DNA of 64,000 nucleotides from Magnaporthiopsis rhizophila. Lineage: Eukaryota; Ascomycota; Sordariomycetes; Magnaporthales; Magnaporthaceae. The position numbers were made by a program, and so were the translations under genes. The stretch lies in contig PYSS01000004.1 in NCBI GenBank assembly GCA_003049465.1, positions 376,722 through 440,721 of the forward strand, written 5' to 3'. Under the pieces are notes generated by a model that was not told the origin of the DNA, made no database searches, and saw nothing but the letters and a program-made list of their open reading frames with translations. Of the stretch, positions 13,213 through 24,306 are shown piece by piece (within the stretch, counting starts at the first letter, position 1; each line of letters opens with the position of its first letter).

Positions 13213-16200
13213 ATAGTGCCGGCTTTTCGAGAATATTTGGGAAACATCGGGGCATTTTGAACACCGTTTCATGTCTAAATATATTGGCTTGGTCCGGTCG
13301 GCAGAGGCCGAGATTCACACTCTTATACATACATACACATACACAAATAAATTCAAAGAGACATTTATCTGTCATATGACGGCATCCCACCCCCCGCATA
13401 TGCCCGGGAGAGTCAGACATTGATCCAGACGGGAGCACGGACGGACTGGGGAAGCAGCTTGTCGTCCCTCGCTTGTTTTGTTTGTTTATGCAAAAAGCCG
13501 GTGCTGTGCAGTATTGTTTACTTCTTTCCGAATATGGGTTTATGTTTTTGGGGCGTTGCTATCGCTTTTTGTTTACTTTGGTCGCTTCTTTTCGCCCTTG
13601 TTCGGAAATTAGATCCTGGGGCTTGTCCTTTTTCCTTTCTTTTTTGCGTTTGCCGAGCTGAACCTTGACAACTCCATCAGCGTGCAGCTCACTTCATCTC
13701 AACCCAAGCCCCCGCGCCTCGCTTGCACAACCGCCCACGGTTATCTCATCCAAACCAACCCTGCAACGGCGTGGACTCCTTGCGAAAGCGAGGGAGCCCT
13801 GGAAGGGAAAAAGAAGCTCGGATCCAGGTGGGGTGGGGGGTTTGGCGATCCATCAAATGGTCAACTCCGCCTCCGCCCCGGTTTGGATGCATCTCTCGTG
13901 GAGCTGCAAGGGAAGATGAATCCGTGCGACGGGAACCGAAACATGCATCCTCCCTTCTTATGTCTTTTTTCTTCTTTCTTTTTCTCCGCGAGCGGACTCC
14001 ATAGCGACAATGCCCACGAGGCAACGGCCGTTACTATGCAGCTCCCTGGGTTTGTTTTTAAGAAAATAAAAAACAGAGCACTGATGGGATAGGTATTCCG
14101 ATTCCATCCCCTCATTCATGGGCCCTTCTGACGTGAGTCCAAGCGCCCAAGAAGGATCAGAAGAAGGAAGAGGAGGACGAGAGGCTAGAAGTCTGCCGAC
14201 CGACGTTGCAATTTGCTAGTTCGTTTGAGGTACAGTTCAATGTCACCTCTGGGCACCTGTTTGCAGCGCAGAGTTTTTCCTCTCCGTCCGCCCTTTTCTT
14301 TCCTCTTACGACACATACACAGCCCTGTCGGGGGTTTTTGGTTCTTGCTTAGAAAGCCACACAGAGATCAGGTGTGTAATAATAGAAACCCGACACGGAC
14401 ACTGAGAAACGGTGGCAGAGCGGCTGCGAGCAGAAAAACAGGGGATCCCAGGGTATTACAAATTGGCCATAGCGCTCCGCCCGAACGCCGTGGTTCGTCC
14501 GTTCGTCCGTTTCGAATGCGTGCGTATCCTATGTACATCCTGTCAGGAGGAAGGACCTCTCGGGGCCGACGGAAAGACGGAGGTAGCCACGTATCCGGAG
14601 GTGGCCTTTTTTGTTTCACAGAGTTCTGCGCAGCCACCCGTTGATCTGCTGGGATGGCAAGACAACTGGGGTGAGACAGGCAGGAAATATACGAAAAAGC
14701 CACATTTGCCTAAACGGGTTCGCAGCCTCAATAGCACCAGTGCCTTGTGTCGGTGCGTGCAGAAAATCGGGATTGCGAATTTTGATGCGAATCAGCTGGG
14801 TAGCCCAGCCAGGCAAGACCAAGACGAAGACGGTCTGGTCAGGCCTCGGAGCTGAGTCGGGCGCACCAATGGAAGCCGACGTTTGTTTCTGGCCGCGTTT
14901 CTCGTTCCTCACTTTTCCCCAGACGTCATCGAGTGAGCCGGGCCGTCCTGCACCGCACGATTCACCTGGTGCCTGGCAACGCCCCAGTTTTTAGCCCAAG
15001 CAGGCCTGACGACCAACGTTATCTCCCAGGCTCGGCAGGGGCACCCAGGATGAGAAAGAAAAAAAGAAAAAAAAGAACAAGAAAGAAAATGGAAGAAAAT
15101 GGCTCAAGATGTCAGGGCAGCAGCACCCCACAACTTTACTTTTACCGTTTCCCCTTCCCTCCTACGGAGATGCTATGTTTGGAAACATTTTGCTTCCTTT
15201 GCAAGTTTGGAACCTCCTGGATGGTGAAACCGATGTCAATGGTTCGGAGAAAAGGTCAAAGTCCGGAGCGAGAGCAGGAGGAAGCAGCTAGGTGTCCATT
15301 TCGATATGTAGATCAAGATCGGTACTCAACTGTGCCTGCAACGGAGATCCCAGCAGATAAGGACAGGAAAGGAGCGGAGGAGCAAAGCTGCAACGCCCCT
15401 TTCCGCGGGATGCGCAGAATGATCAGCATGTCAGCAAAACTGCCCACGCCGCCTCAGGCGGCAACACATCCTGCCAGTATGATTTTTGCTTCTTCGCGCC
15501 TCTATGTATCCGTCCACATCCGGCGACTGTCTCCACCCGGGGAACAGCCCCGAAGGCGAATCAGATCCCAGACTGCCGTGGGCCCGGTGAGGGCTGATGA
15601 GAAGGAAGAGGGCAGGAAGAGAAGGGTGGGGTCGTTTCTCGATTCCGTAATCTCCGTGTCCTGCCTCACAATACCGTCGATATGACTGTGCCTCTCGGGC
15701 CTCTTTGTCTTGTTTCTCCTCTCCATCACCCACTAAGACGGGCCTTCCCTCCCCTTGTTCGGTTGTTGCCCTACTCGCCGTGTGGATTCGGGTATCCGCT
15801 CCCCCAGCGTAGCGGGACCGTAGCTTGACCGGCAGGAGATGCAATGATCTAGACACTGTTTTTCTTGCGCTGGGGACAAGCAAAAACAACCTGCGAAGGG
15901 GCTCTCTTGACGGCTTGGATTTTTCTTCCGAGAGGGACCAAGACAAGGCGGCCATATATCACAATACAGTGGCATGGCCCTTGTTTTACATGACACATGA
16001 TAACCTGAGATGGGGTTAGGTCGATGGACAGGGGAAAAAAAAAAAGGAAGGGTAAAAAAGCCATGACTTGAGTGGGATGGGTGAAAACGAGCTAGGATTC
16101 ATATGTGCGCAACCTTGCACCGCCGGGGTCTAACCACTTGTGCAGGGTATGGATGCGGTCCGCCCGGGTTTCCGCTCTTGCTCTGCCATTTGCATACGTG

Positions 16201-18051
16201 GTGTGCAGGTCAGGTCAAGAGTAGGGTATAACTCCAAGATTCCTCCCTCTCCACCAAGGTTCCCTCCTTTCCATCTCTTGTCTCTTGGTTTGCTTCCCCT
16301 CGCTGGACTTTTTGCACAACAGAGAGAGCCGCGCCGCAGTCACTCGTTATCCACTCTCTCTTCTCTATTCGTTCATTCACTCTCTACCCCACGCCTTATC
16401 GCAGTCGCCATTGGCCCTACCATCTCACTCGCTTGCCTTCCATTCACACAGTCTTTGCCGGCACCTGGAGTGGCGTCAAACGGCCTGACCTAAACGTCGT
16501 CCCCCACGCCGCCAACCACCATCAGCTGAGCTCGGCGCATTAAACATCACGGAAGACCCAAAATTGGCAGCACTAGGAACCGCTTTTGATTGGACGATCC
16601 AATCCGACCACTGGAAAGAAGAAACGGGAAAGCAAGTTCAGCCGCAGCAGGGTGTGCCCAGCAAAGAGGAAGGGAGACGAGGAGGAAAAACGACGGGCGC
16701 ATTCTTGGATAAAACATTCCTCCGAGACCAAAACCCAAACCGACCGAGAAGCGCTAAACAGCAAGTCGAGTCGGGAGCACCAAGAAACAACCTTCCATTG
16801 GGCCCCACGAACAAACATTGAGTTTGGTACCTTGCACCAAGCCTAGGTTGCGTTGGCCTGTCTGCGCGGGGGCCCGTGCGAGATTTTTTGATCCCAACCA
16901 AAGCAGGCACACACCCTGCTGGGGCCTTTCTTTACACGCCCACCCATCACACCATACCAACGGCAGCACAAACACACACCCCTGTCCCGTTGCGACTCTT
17001 TATCCCATCCTGAGGTCGCCCGCCCACCAATGCGACGAGACTTGCCTTGCGCCCAGATCCGGACCGCAGAGAATCAACAAAACCCGGGACTGCCCATCGT
17101 CTTCCACGCGCGACGCGTTGGGCACGATCTCATTTAGCCTTATTCATCGCCCACCCCCCACCAAGCCTTCCAAGCACGCCGTTCAAGCCATCATCCATAG
17201 TGTGCTTGCCGCTTGTTTTTTTCCCTCCCTCCTCATCTACCTCTGCGCATCGCATAGGTCTTTCCGATCCTCGATCCTCCCGCATTGCGCCTTTGTGGGA
17301 CTCGGGACAGCCTAGACTTTTGGCCGAACAAGCCCTCCCGGCCAAGCGGGGCTTGTGAGACTGAGACTAAGAGAGGGTTCCACGAAGGCCTGATATTACG
17401 GCCACGCCGGGACGAACCAAAACCCACGTCTTCCACACAAAGCTCGTCCGGGTTTCCCAGCTGTCATTCGTTGTTAGCCATCGCTGTCGTTTCTGGTCAA
17501 CGGTTCTGCCCCATCAAGGAGTTCACCAGACCCAATCAACGCTGCCTCCATGAACACGGCTCACACACAGCACCCCAACCATATCGACTGCGCAAGCACG
17601 CTTCTGCCACATCTTCCACGCGCTGGCGACGACCCGTCGACTACGACGACTTTATCCATCTGCTTCCAACTACGCGGACCACTCAGCTCTTTCTGCGCCA
17701 CCCACTGGCAAGCTGCCAACCTTGACTGGCACCGAAACCAGATTGTACTCCGTGCCTGGTGCTTGATCCAAAGTTTCCTTCTTTTCTTGGCCTCCCTTTA
17801 TTTTAAACCAGCTCCTGGCTTGTGACGTCTAGGCGGCAGGCCAAGGTAGATCCTTGCCTGACGATCGCCTCGCTGGACGCCTCTTTCGACATTCACGCCG
17901 ACCGCCTGAGTGCAACGCATCCATTAGATTCTCTCCTGGCTTCGGGCGCTGGATTGCTCGACGCCTTCTTGGGCCGACGGTTCAAACAAATATATAAAAA
18001 TCAACAGCCAACTAAGAAAGGCAAAAGGCCCGAACAGCTCTCATAGACAAG

Positions 18052-19584
18052 ATGAGCTTCACCCGACGGATACCAGCGCTGCTGGGCGCCGCAGCCATGG
18101 TGGGCACGGCGGCATTAATCGTGGTACACATAATCCTGGCACGAGCCCTGGGATCAACACCATCAACACCGCTGCGAGTCACCGCCGTCTCCGCTGCGGT
18201 GCTCGAAGTGGTCGTCCTTGCCATATTGGCCTGGATCTTCTCGCTCTACGCCGATCCACGAGCTAAGAACCCTTGCGGCAGCCACGGCGCCATCTGGTTT
18301 GGGCTCCTGACCCTCGTCTGGGTCGCGTCGACCACCGTCTCGGCAAGCGCCATGGTGTGCCTCAACAATGCCGCAACCAGCCTGCCCGAAACCATCATGG
18401 GATCCGCCAGGATACCGTTCTTGATTGGCGCCTCTGTGACCCTTGGCGTGACCTCGGCTCTGCAGCTCATCTTCCTCATCGCGCACTTCGCCCTGCACAG
18501 GATGCTTCGCATCGGGCAGTCTACCGACGACGTGGAGCAAGGGTGCCAGAGGTCGCCAGCGCAGATCAAGTCCATTCCGTATAGCCAGACCTCGAGCCCC
18601 GTCACCGCCACCAGGCCGCGCAAGGGCTCCGTGGGCTCGCCGACCCCGCCGGGCTCGAGCAGCGGGCGCTCGACAGCAGACACCATCGGCTCGTTCCGGT
18701 CATCCTTCTCGCACGCCGTCCGCCCCATCACTTCCAAGACAAAGCTGATCCGCGGCGGCAGCAAGAAGTCACAGCGCCGCGCCGGATCGGTAGACTCGTG
18801 CGCAAACGGGGAGAGGATGAGTATGGGCGAGGATGCCTTCGACTCGTGGGACACGTCGTCGGTCGATCCCCGCAGCCGCGAGATGGTGCTGCAGACGACG
18901 GGAACGGTACTGACGTTGCCGAGCAAGCACCTGCTCGAGACCATCCCCGCCAGCCCCACGACCAGCCGAAGTCCCAGCCCAGGATCCCCTCTGGAGCTTG
19001 CTCCCCCGCCGCGGCGCCCGCGCAGGGCTCGCAGCTACAGCCCCGTCGGATTGCGAGCGCGGGTCAGTGCCGGGAGCCTCACACAGCAAATGAACGTGAG
19101 CGAGTCGCACATCCACCCGCTGTTTCGCTCCGACTCGCCCACTCCCCCGCCGCTGGCTACGCCTGGCACAATCGTGGTGGCATCACCCAACGGCGGCCAG
19201 ATGTTGGCGTCGGACTCGCACAGCATCCGGTCGCTGTCGATCAGCAGCCGGATGCGCAGCGGGAGCATGCCCCAGGTGTCCAGCCCACTCAGCCGGCAAG
19301 GGAGCGTGGAGGACTTTGCCTCGGTGAAGTCACGGGCTGGGGGCGGCATCTCTCCGCGCGACGACAGGCGCCTGGCCGAGTTGGAGCTCCGCGAAGAGGA
19401 AGAGGAAGAAGAAGAAGAGGATGACAAGAAGTCGACAAGAAAATCGGCTTCGATGTCAGATTCAGACGAAGAGAGGCAGCTGACACCAACAATACCCCCC
19501 ATACCCGACTGGGTAATGACGGCCGGTTGCCGGACGAGCCTGCAACGCTACAACAGCAGGGTGAAGCCGACGGACGAGCCGTAG
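18052..19584 (+). CDS. Four-span integral membrane protein with Ser-rich cytosolic tail
   Basis: Single-exon gene of 510 residues. Four hydrophobic segments lie at about 8-30, 43-66, 80-105 and 118-147, a short four-helix topology like that of MARVEL-type proteins, but no family signature is certain. The remaining about 350 residues are predicted disordered: Ser/Pro/Arg-rich blocks with many SPxxR and RxxS sites suited to phosphorylation, and an acidic run of Glu then Asp (EEEEEEEEEDD) near 450. Similar layouts occur in conserved but uncharacterised fungal integral membrane proteins. Location in plasma membrane or endomembrane is inferred from the helices; there is no cleavable signal peptide beyond the first helix. 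The ATG lies in an AAGATGAGC context after an in-frame stop. Confidence 0.8.
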   Translation: MSFTRRIPALLGAAAMVGTAALIVVHIILARALGSTPSTPLRVTAVSAAVLEVVVLAILAWIFSLYADPRAKNPCGSHGAIWFGLLTLVWVASTTVSASAMVCLNNAATSLPETIMGSARIPFLIGASVTLGVTSALQLIFLIAHFALHRMLRIGQSTDDVEQGCQRSPAQIKSIPYSQTSSPVTATRPRKGSVGSPTPPGSSSGRSTADTIGSFRSSFSHAVRPITSKTKLIRGGSKKSQRRAGSVDSCANGERMSMGEDAFDSWDTSSVDPRSREMVLQTTGTVLTLPSKHLLETIPASPTTSRSPSPGSPLELAPPPRRPRRARSYSPVGLRARVSAGSLTQQMNVSESHIHPLFRSDSPTPPPLATPGTIVVASPNGGQMLASDSHSIRSLSISSRMRSGSMPQVSSPLSRQGSVEDFASVKSRAGGGISPRDDRRLAELELREEEEEEEEEDDKKSTRKSASMSDSDEERQLTPTIPPIPDWVMTAGCRTSLQRYNSRVKPTDEP

Positions 19585-19687
19585 TGGCCACGCATCGGCG
19601 AAGGAGGCATACGTGACGTGACGCTTTTACGAACCCCTGAAACGACCTCGTTATGTGCGGGTAGGATTTTTTTTGTCTTGTTTTGCT

Positions 19688-19719
<32 letters not shown>

Positions 19720-21166
19720 CCCNNNNNNNNNNNNNNNNNNNNNNNNNNNNNNNNNTTTTTTTTTTTTTTTTTTTTTTTTGATTCCCCAGCTTGCTTTTTC
19801 AGGAGTTTTGGTTCTTTCACGAGGGGAAGAAAAGCCCTATGAGGCGCAGGTGTATGGCGGTCCAGGAGTCGGCGTCGATGCCTGGGAGGGATGGGAACGA
19901 CCTATACCATACTATATCACGTGCCACCGAGTACTTATTTCCTTATTTGTTTTTTTTTTTTTTTTTTTTTTCTTTGTAATGTTTGATGTCTTTTTTTTTA
20001 TTTTTCGGTTGGCTACGGGAGGATTATGTCTTCCGTCGGTCGGCATGTTTGATTGAAGAGGAGGGATGATACTACTGGATGGATTTGTTTTGTTGGTTTT
20101 TGCCTTGGAGTGACGGAAGCAAAAAGCACTGTTAGATATTGTAGGAGAAGAGTAAAAGATAATCTATATAAAAAACAAAGAAAGTCAAATACCCAAGAAC
20201 AAGAGACCCTAGCTGGAAAAGTCCTGACCAAAGGTGCGGCGAAGTCGAGGGCAGAAAAAGGGAATGGTTGGTGATGGTGCGTGGGGGTCCGGCCGTGGCC
20301 GCATATATGGCGCACTTAGATCGCTAGGGCGGGCGGGCGGTGGTTTCTAGTCCTTGCTTTCCACGCAGAAAGGGCCGCAACACCGAGAGCTTCGTGATGC
20401 CAATCAAAGCCGCCTGCACACCCGCACACGTAACCCTACTTTGGAAGGACAAGGCACGGCAGGTGCAGGCGGGGCTCGACTCTTTTGGTTGGTGTTGGAC
20501 CGCGGGTGGGCGAGCGAGCGCAGCTGCGTCAAATCGTGCTGCGTGTGGGGCGCTTTGTGGCGCTGATGCGGCGGACAGACATGGAAATGATGTCGCTGGC
20601 GCGGCAGTGCGGGCAGGCAGATGGAAATGCATAGGCGTGCAGTTCAGTTCCTAATTGGAACCCCCATTACCCAACTGTGTGGTCGGACTGTCTCTTTTGT
20701 GTATCCGCTTCTATTTTCTACATGTTTTTCCTATTTGCTTATGATTTTGTGCTTGCTTGTATGCTTCTATACTTTCCATACCCTTTTTTTGTTTTCTCTC
20801 CATGCTGCTCAAAGCTTTCTTTATTTGGAATTTGCCAGTGCAGTCTCCAGCCCTCAAGCTCAGACCCGCGCCCGGTTAGGCTCCGGTGCAGCGTGCGCGT
20901 TTGCAGGGCCCGCCCCACGGTGATTGGCATTGAATCTCCACTCACGTTCAACGACGGGCGCTCAGGACCCCAGTCCCGACCTACAGCAGGTCATCGATCT
21001 CGCCTCCTCACCTCACCCTGTGCACATTTTCTGCCTGGCGATTGCTGTTGTGGGCGCGCAGCGGCAAACCAAATTTCCTCCCCAAAAAGCAGAAAAGCCG
21101 CAAGAGTTCTCGCAACAGAACGTACTAAAACACCACCTACCATCGCCAGCATCAAACCTGCCCATC
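19585..21166. other. Intergenic stretch with poly-T tracts and assembly gap
   Basis: Holds the 3' flank of the membrane-protein gene and the promoter of rad23. Long T tracts lie at about 19691-19779 (interrupted by Ns) and 19949-19970. No coding region or RNA gene was recognised; the open frame spanning 20677-21555 runs through rad23 exons and introns in the wrong frame. Confidence 0.6.
19723..19755. other. Assembly gap (33 Ns) in a poly-T tract
   Basis: T homopolymer from 19691 leads into CCC and 33 Ns, then T resumes to 19779. The true length is unknown; a collapsed homopolymer or a short unsequenced insert are both possible. Confidence 0.97.
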
Positions 21167-23084
21167 ATGAAGGTCACTTTCAAGGTAAGCTGTGCATTGC
21201 TCACTTCCATGCTAGCTGCGTTGCGGGTCCCCCGGCCCTGGATGCTGGAGTCACCCCCAACCACGACGCCGTTGCGATCGCCGGCCGACCGGCGAGCTGC
21301 CTCTTTTCTCGCTTCACCAGCTCGCGCGCGCATCTGCTGACTCGCCCAATCTTTTTCACGTCATGTAGGACCTCAAGCAGCAAAAGTTCGTCATCGAAGT
21401 CGAGCCGACCGATCTGGTATGGAGAACCCCGCCATCGTCCCGCCCTGGCCGCCGCCTTGCCAGGCGAGATCGCCTGTCCATTTCCAAAACCCCGTCCCAA
21501 CGAATTCCCGCTCTCGAGTCGCACGGGTGAGTGCACAAGAGGGAACGATAGCTAATGAGAAGGGGTCGTGTCGTGCTAGATCTCGGCCGTTAAGCAAAAG
21601 ATCTCAGAGGAGCGAGGATGGGACCCCAAGCTCCAGAAGCTGATCTACTCGGGTGAGCAGCCCTTGTTTAATCCACCGCAAAAGAAAAAATAACCAGCTA
21701 CTACTTGCGTCATGTCCATACCTAACAAATCATGACTTGGCGCAGGTAAAATCCTGAAGGATGAGGACACTGTGGAGTCGTACAAGATCGAGGAGAAGGG
21801 CTTCGTCGTCTGCGTGGTGAACAAGGTGAGAGCTAGCATTCCTGCCTCGTTCGCTGATCCGAAGCTGCCTATCCGGCGATGTACATGGCATGCCGGGCAA
21901 GGAGCTGAAAATTGACTGTCGTGCATTGCAGCCCAAGCCCGCCCCCGCCGCCGCAGCCCCCGCAGCCGAGTCCTCAAAGTCGGCGGCACCACCAGCGACG
22001 CCCGCCGCCCAAGCCTCGGCCGCCACCCCCGCGGCTCCTGCTCAGGCCGCCGCATCCTCCGGTCCCGCCGTCCCGGCAACCCCCACGCCGCCGCAGCGCG
22101 CCGGCCAGAATGACCCGAATATGCTGAGTATGGGTGCCGCGCGCGAAGAGGCCATTGCCAACATGGAAGCCATGGGCTTCGAGCGCTCCCAAATCGACGC
22201 CGCCATGCGCGCCGCATTTTTCAACCCGGACCGTGCCGTCGAGTATCTCCTGAATGTAAGAGGAGGATAATCTCTTTTCCGCCAGCCTATGCCGCTGCTG
22301 TCTTGATTTCTATCGCATGGCTTGGAGAAGCCTGACTAGACTGACCGACTGACATGTTCGTGTCTGCAGGGTATCCCTGAGAACCTTCGCCAACCAGCGC
22401 CCCAGGCTGCTGCGCCTTCCGGTGGTGCTGCCGCGGCGGCCCCCTCCGGCGATGACGGCGGCGATGCGGTCAACCTTTTCGACCTCGCCGCACAGCAGGG
22501 TCGTGGTGGCGGCGGTGGCGCCTCCCGCGGGGCGAGTGCTGGTGCTGGTGGCGGCGCTGGTGCGGCGGCGGCGGCTGCTGCTGCCGCTGCTGCGGCTGGC
22601 GCGGGTGCCGCTGGTGCGGGTGGGCAGGCATTCGGCAACCTCGACTTCCTGCGCAACAACGCACAGTTCCAGCAGCTCCGGCAAGTCGTCCAGCAGCAGC
22701 CGCAGATGCTGGAGCCCATCCTGCAACAGCTGGGCGCCGGCAACCCGCAGCTGGCACAGCTCATCGCCGCGAACCCTGACCAGTTCCTCACCCTCTTGGG
22801 AGAGGATGCTGATGACGACGTGCCGCTGCCCCCTGGCGCGCAGGCGATCTCGGTCACCGAGGAAGAGCGCGACGCTATTGAGCGGGTGAGTCTTGTTTCT
22901 CCATTTTCCGGGCGTTTTTAACCGTACTCTTTGTGCTAATTATGTTGCGTCTTGCTAGCTATGTCGCCTGGGCTTTAACCGCGACCAGGCCATCCAGGCG
23001 TACTTTGCGTGCGATAAGAACGAGGAGCTGGCCGCCAACTTCCTCTTTGACCAGCCGGACGACGATGACCTTGGCCCGCAATAA
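21167..23084 (+). CDS. rad23: UV excision repair / proteasome shuttle protein Rad23
   Basis: Seven exons: 21167-21184, 21369-21416, 21580-21652, 21746-21825, 21932-22255, 22370-22885 and 22959-23084, all joining in frame, giving 394 residues. Order of domains: ubiquitin-like domain (1-73, spread over the four short first exons), Ala/Pro linker, UBA1 (about 143-183), Ala/Gly linker, XPC/Rad4-binding STI1-like region (about 268-326, NLDFLRNNAQFQQLRQVV), and UBA2 (about 342-387). Rad23 stabilises the damage sensor Rad4/XPC in nucleotide excision repair, and carries ubiquitinated proteins to the proteasome through its UBL and UBA domains. Length and architecture match the family. The six-codon first exon is short but encodes the canonical beta-strand start MKVTFK. 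Confidence 0.96.
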
Positions 23085-24306
23085 GTAGCCCGGCTTGGAT
23101 TCCTGTTATTCGCTAGAAACAAAGCTCGACCACCCCGTCATGCTTATCTGTACCGCTGCGTTACTCTTTCGCCGGAGGATGCCCTTCAGGAGATTTCCCA
23201 GCGGAGTCGCAGCGAAGAATGAGCAACGTAATGGAGACGCGAGGACAAGGACGCGATTACTTTTTTTTTCTACTGTCTGTGTCTTTCTCTTCTTTTGCAT
23301 TGGCGTTCTGGAAGGGAGGATGGCAAGGAGGAAATGTGGGACAAACTACCAACCTAGGTCTTGCGAGCAGCTATGATGAACGAAAACACACCAAAGCTTC
23401 TGGAGACGATATTTATTCGCGTGTTCGTCGCTCCTCCCCTCGTCCTTGATTCTCTCGTTTTACTTGGTTGTGACCGGGGTGCGTAGTCGGCGGTACGTGG
23501 ATGGTCACGGCCAGCGGAGATTTCATGATTCTTTCCTTGATATCCCGTCTTCAAGGTCATCGTTATCGAGAATACTGGCTGTATCATAGTCCAATAGGTT
23601 GCCTTTTGCGCGTCCCTTACACTGGCAACACCAGTCGTCATGTCCAAGGAGCAGAACATTGGCGCGCCCAAAAGAGGCAGGGACGAGTTCATTTTGCGAG
23701 GGCACATCAGGTGCACCTATGCCGGACTCGAACGGGGCAATCCTCGAACCAGCAAGGAATCAATCACTGCCCAGCCCTTATATGCCCCGACCGTCGTCAG
23801 ATTGTCAACAGCTCACAGCAGCAAACCGGGTGGTCGAACGGGTACAACCGTGGTGTTAAAAAATACCACAACCTTCTTCCACGGGTGAGGGTCAAGAAAA
23901 CCCCAAGCTCGCTGATTCGAATCCGTCCGTTGACGGTCGACTTTAGAGCTATCGAAGTAAAACCTCCAAAAAAAAGTGGAGTTTTCGTAACTCGACTCCC
24001 CCTCGAAGGGCGGTCGAGTGAGCTTTTGCTAATTTTTTTTTTTCTTTCGTCTTCTTTTGTTTGCGATCCATAATCACCACAGCGTGTACTGGCAGCAAAA
24101 CCTGCACAGATGCGTGACGGAGTGTTTGTTGTAAGTCACGGCATAGAGCATGCGCCGCAATAACATGGAGCCCACGATGGATGAATTATATCATGTTTTT
24201 TTTTTCTGTGGTATCCGAAAGTTTGGGACCAACAAACATCATAGTTTCCATTGCAGACTCTGGGTATTCGTGACATGATAAACAAATACACACACACACA
24301 CACACC
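23085..24306. other. Convergent 3' flanks of rad23 and GABA transaminase
   Basis: The two genes face each other across about 1.2 kb. No coding signal was seen. There is an AC/CA run at about 24290-24305 next to the transaminase stop codon and T tracts near 24031 and 24197. Confidence 0.6.

Larger units (their letters stand above)
9269..18051. other. Longest gene-poor stretch (8.8 kb)
   Basis: No recognised gene. Contents seen: the 3' flank of the AT-hook gene, an (AC)24 microsatellite at 13095-13142, a poly-C run ending in one undetermined base at 13194-13212, and pyrimidine-rich blocks at about 16220-16480 and 17100-17280 that may be promoter or leader of the membrane-protein gene at 18052. 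A TATA-like ATATATAAAA lies at about 17990-17999, some 55 bases before that start codon. Longer open frames here (for example 11607-12563 minus, 11099-11869 plus) lack domains and begin at non-ATG codons or show no coding character. No transposon remnants were seen. Confidence 0.6.

Noticed and set aside
20677..21555. 292-codon plus-strand frame with a hydrophobic N terminus
   Set aside because: Runs through rad23 exons and introns in the wrong frame, and its hydrophobic start is T-rich non-coding DNA.
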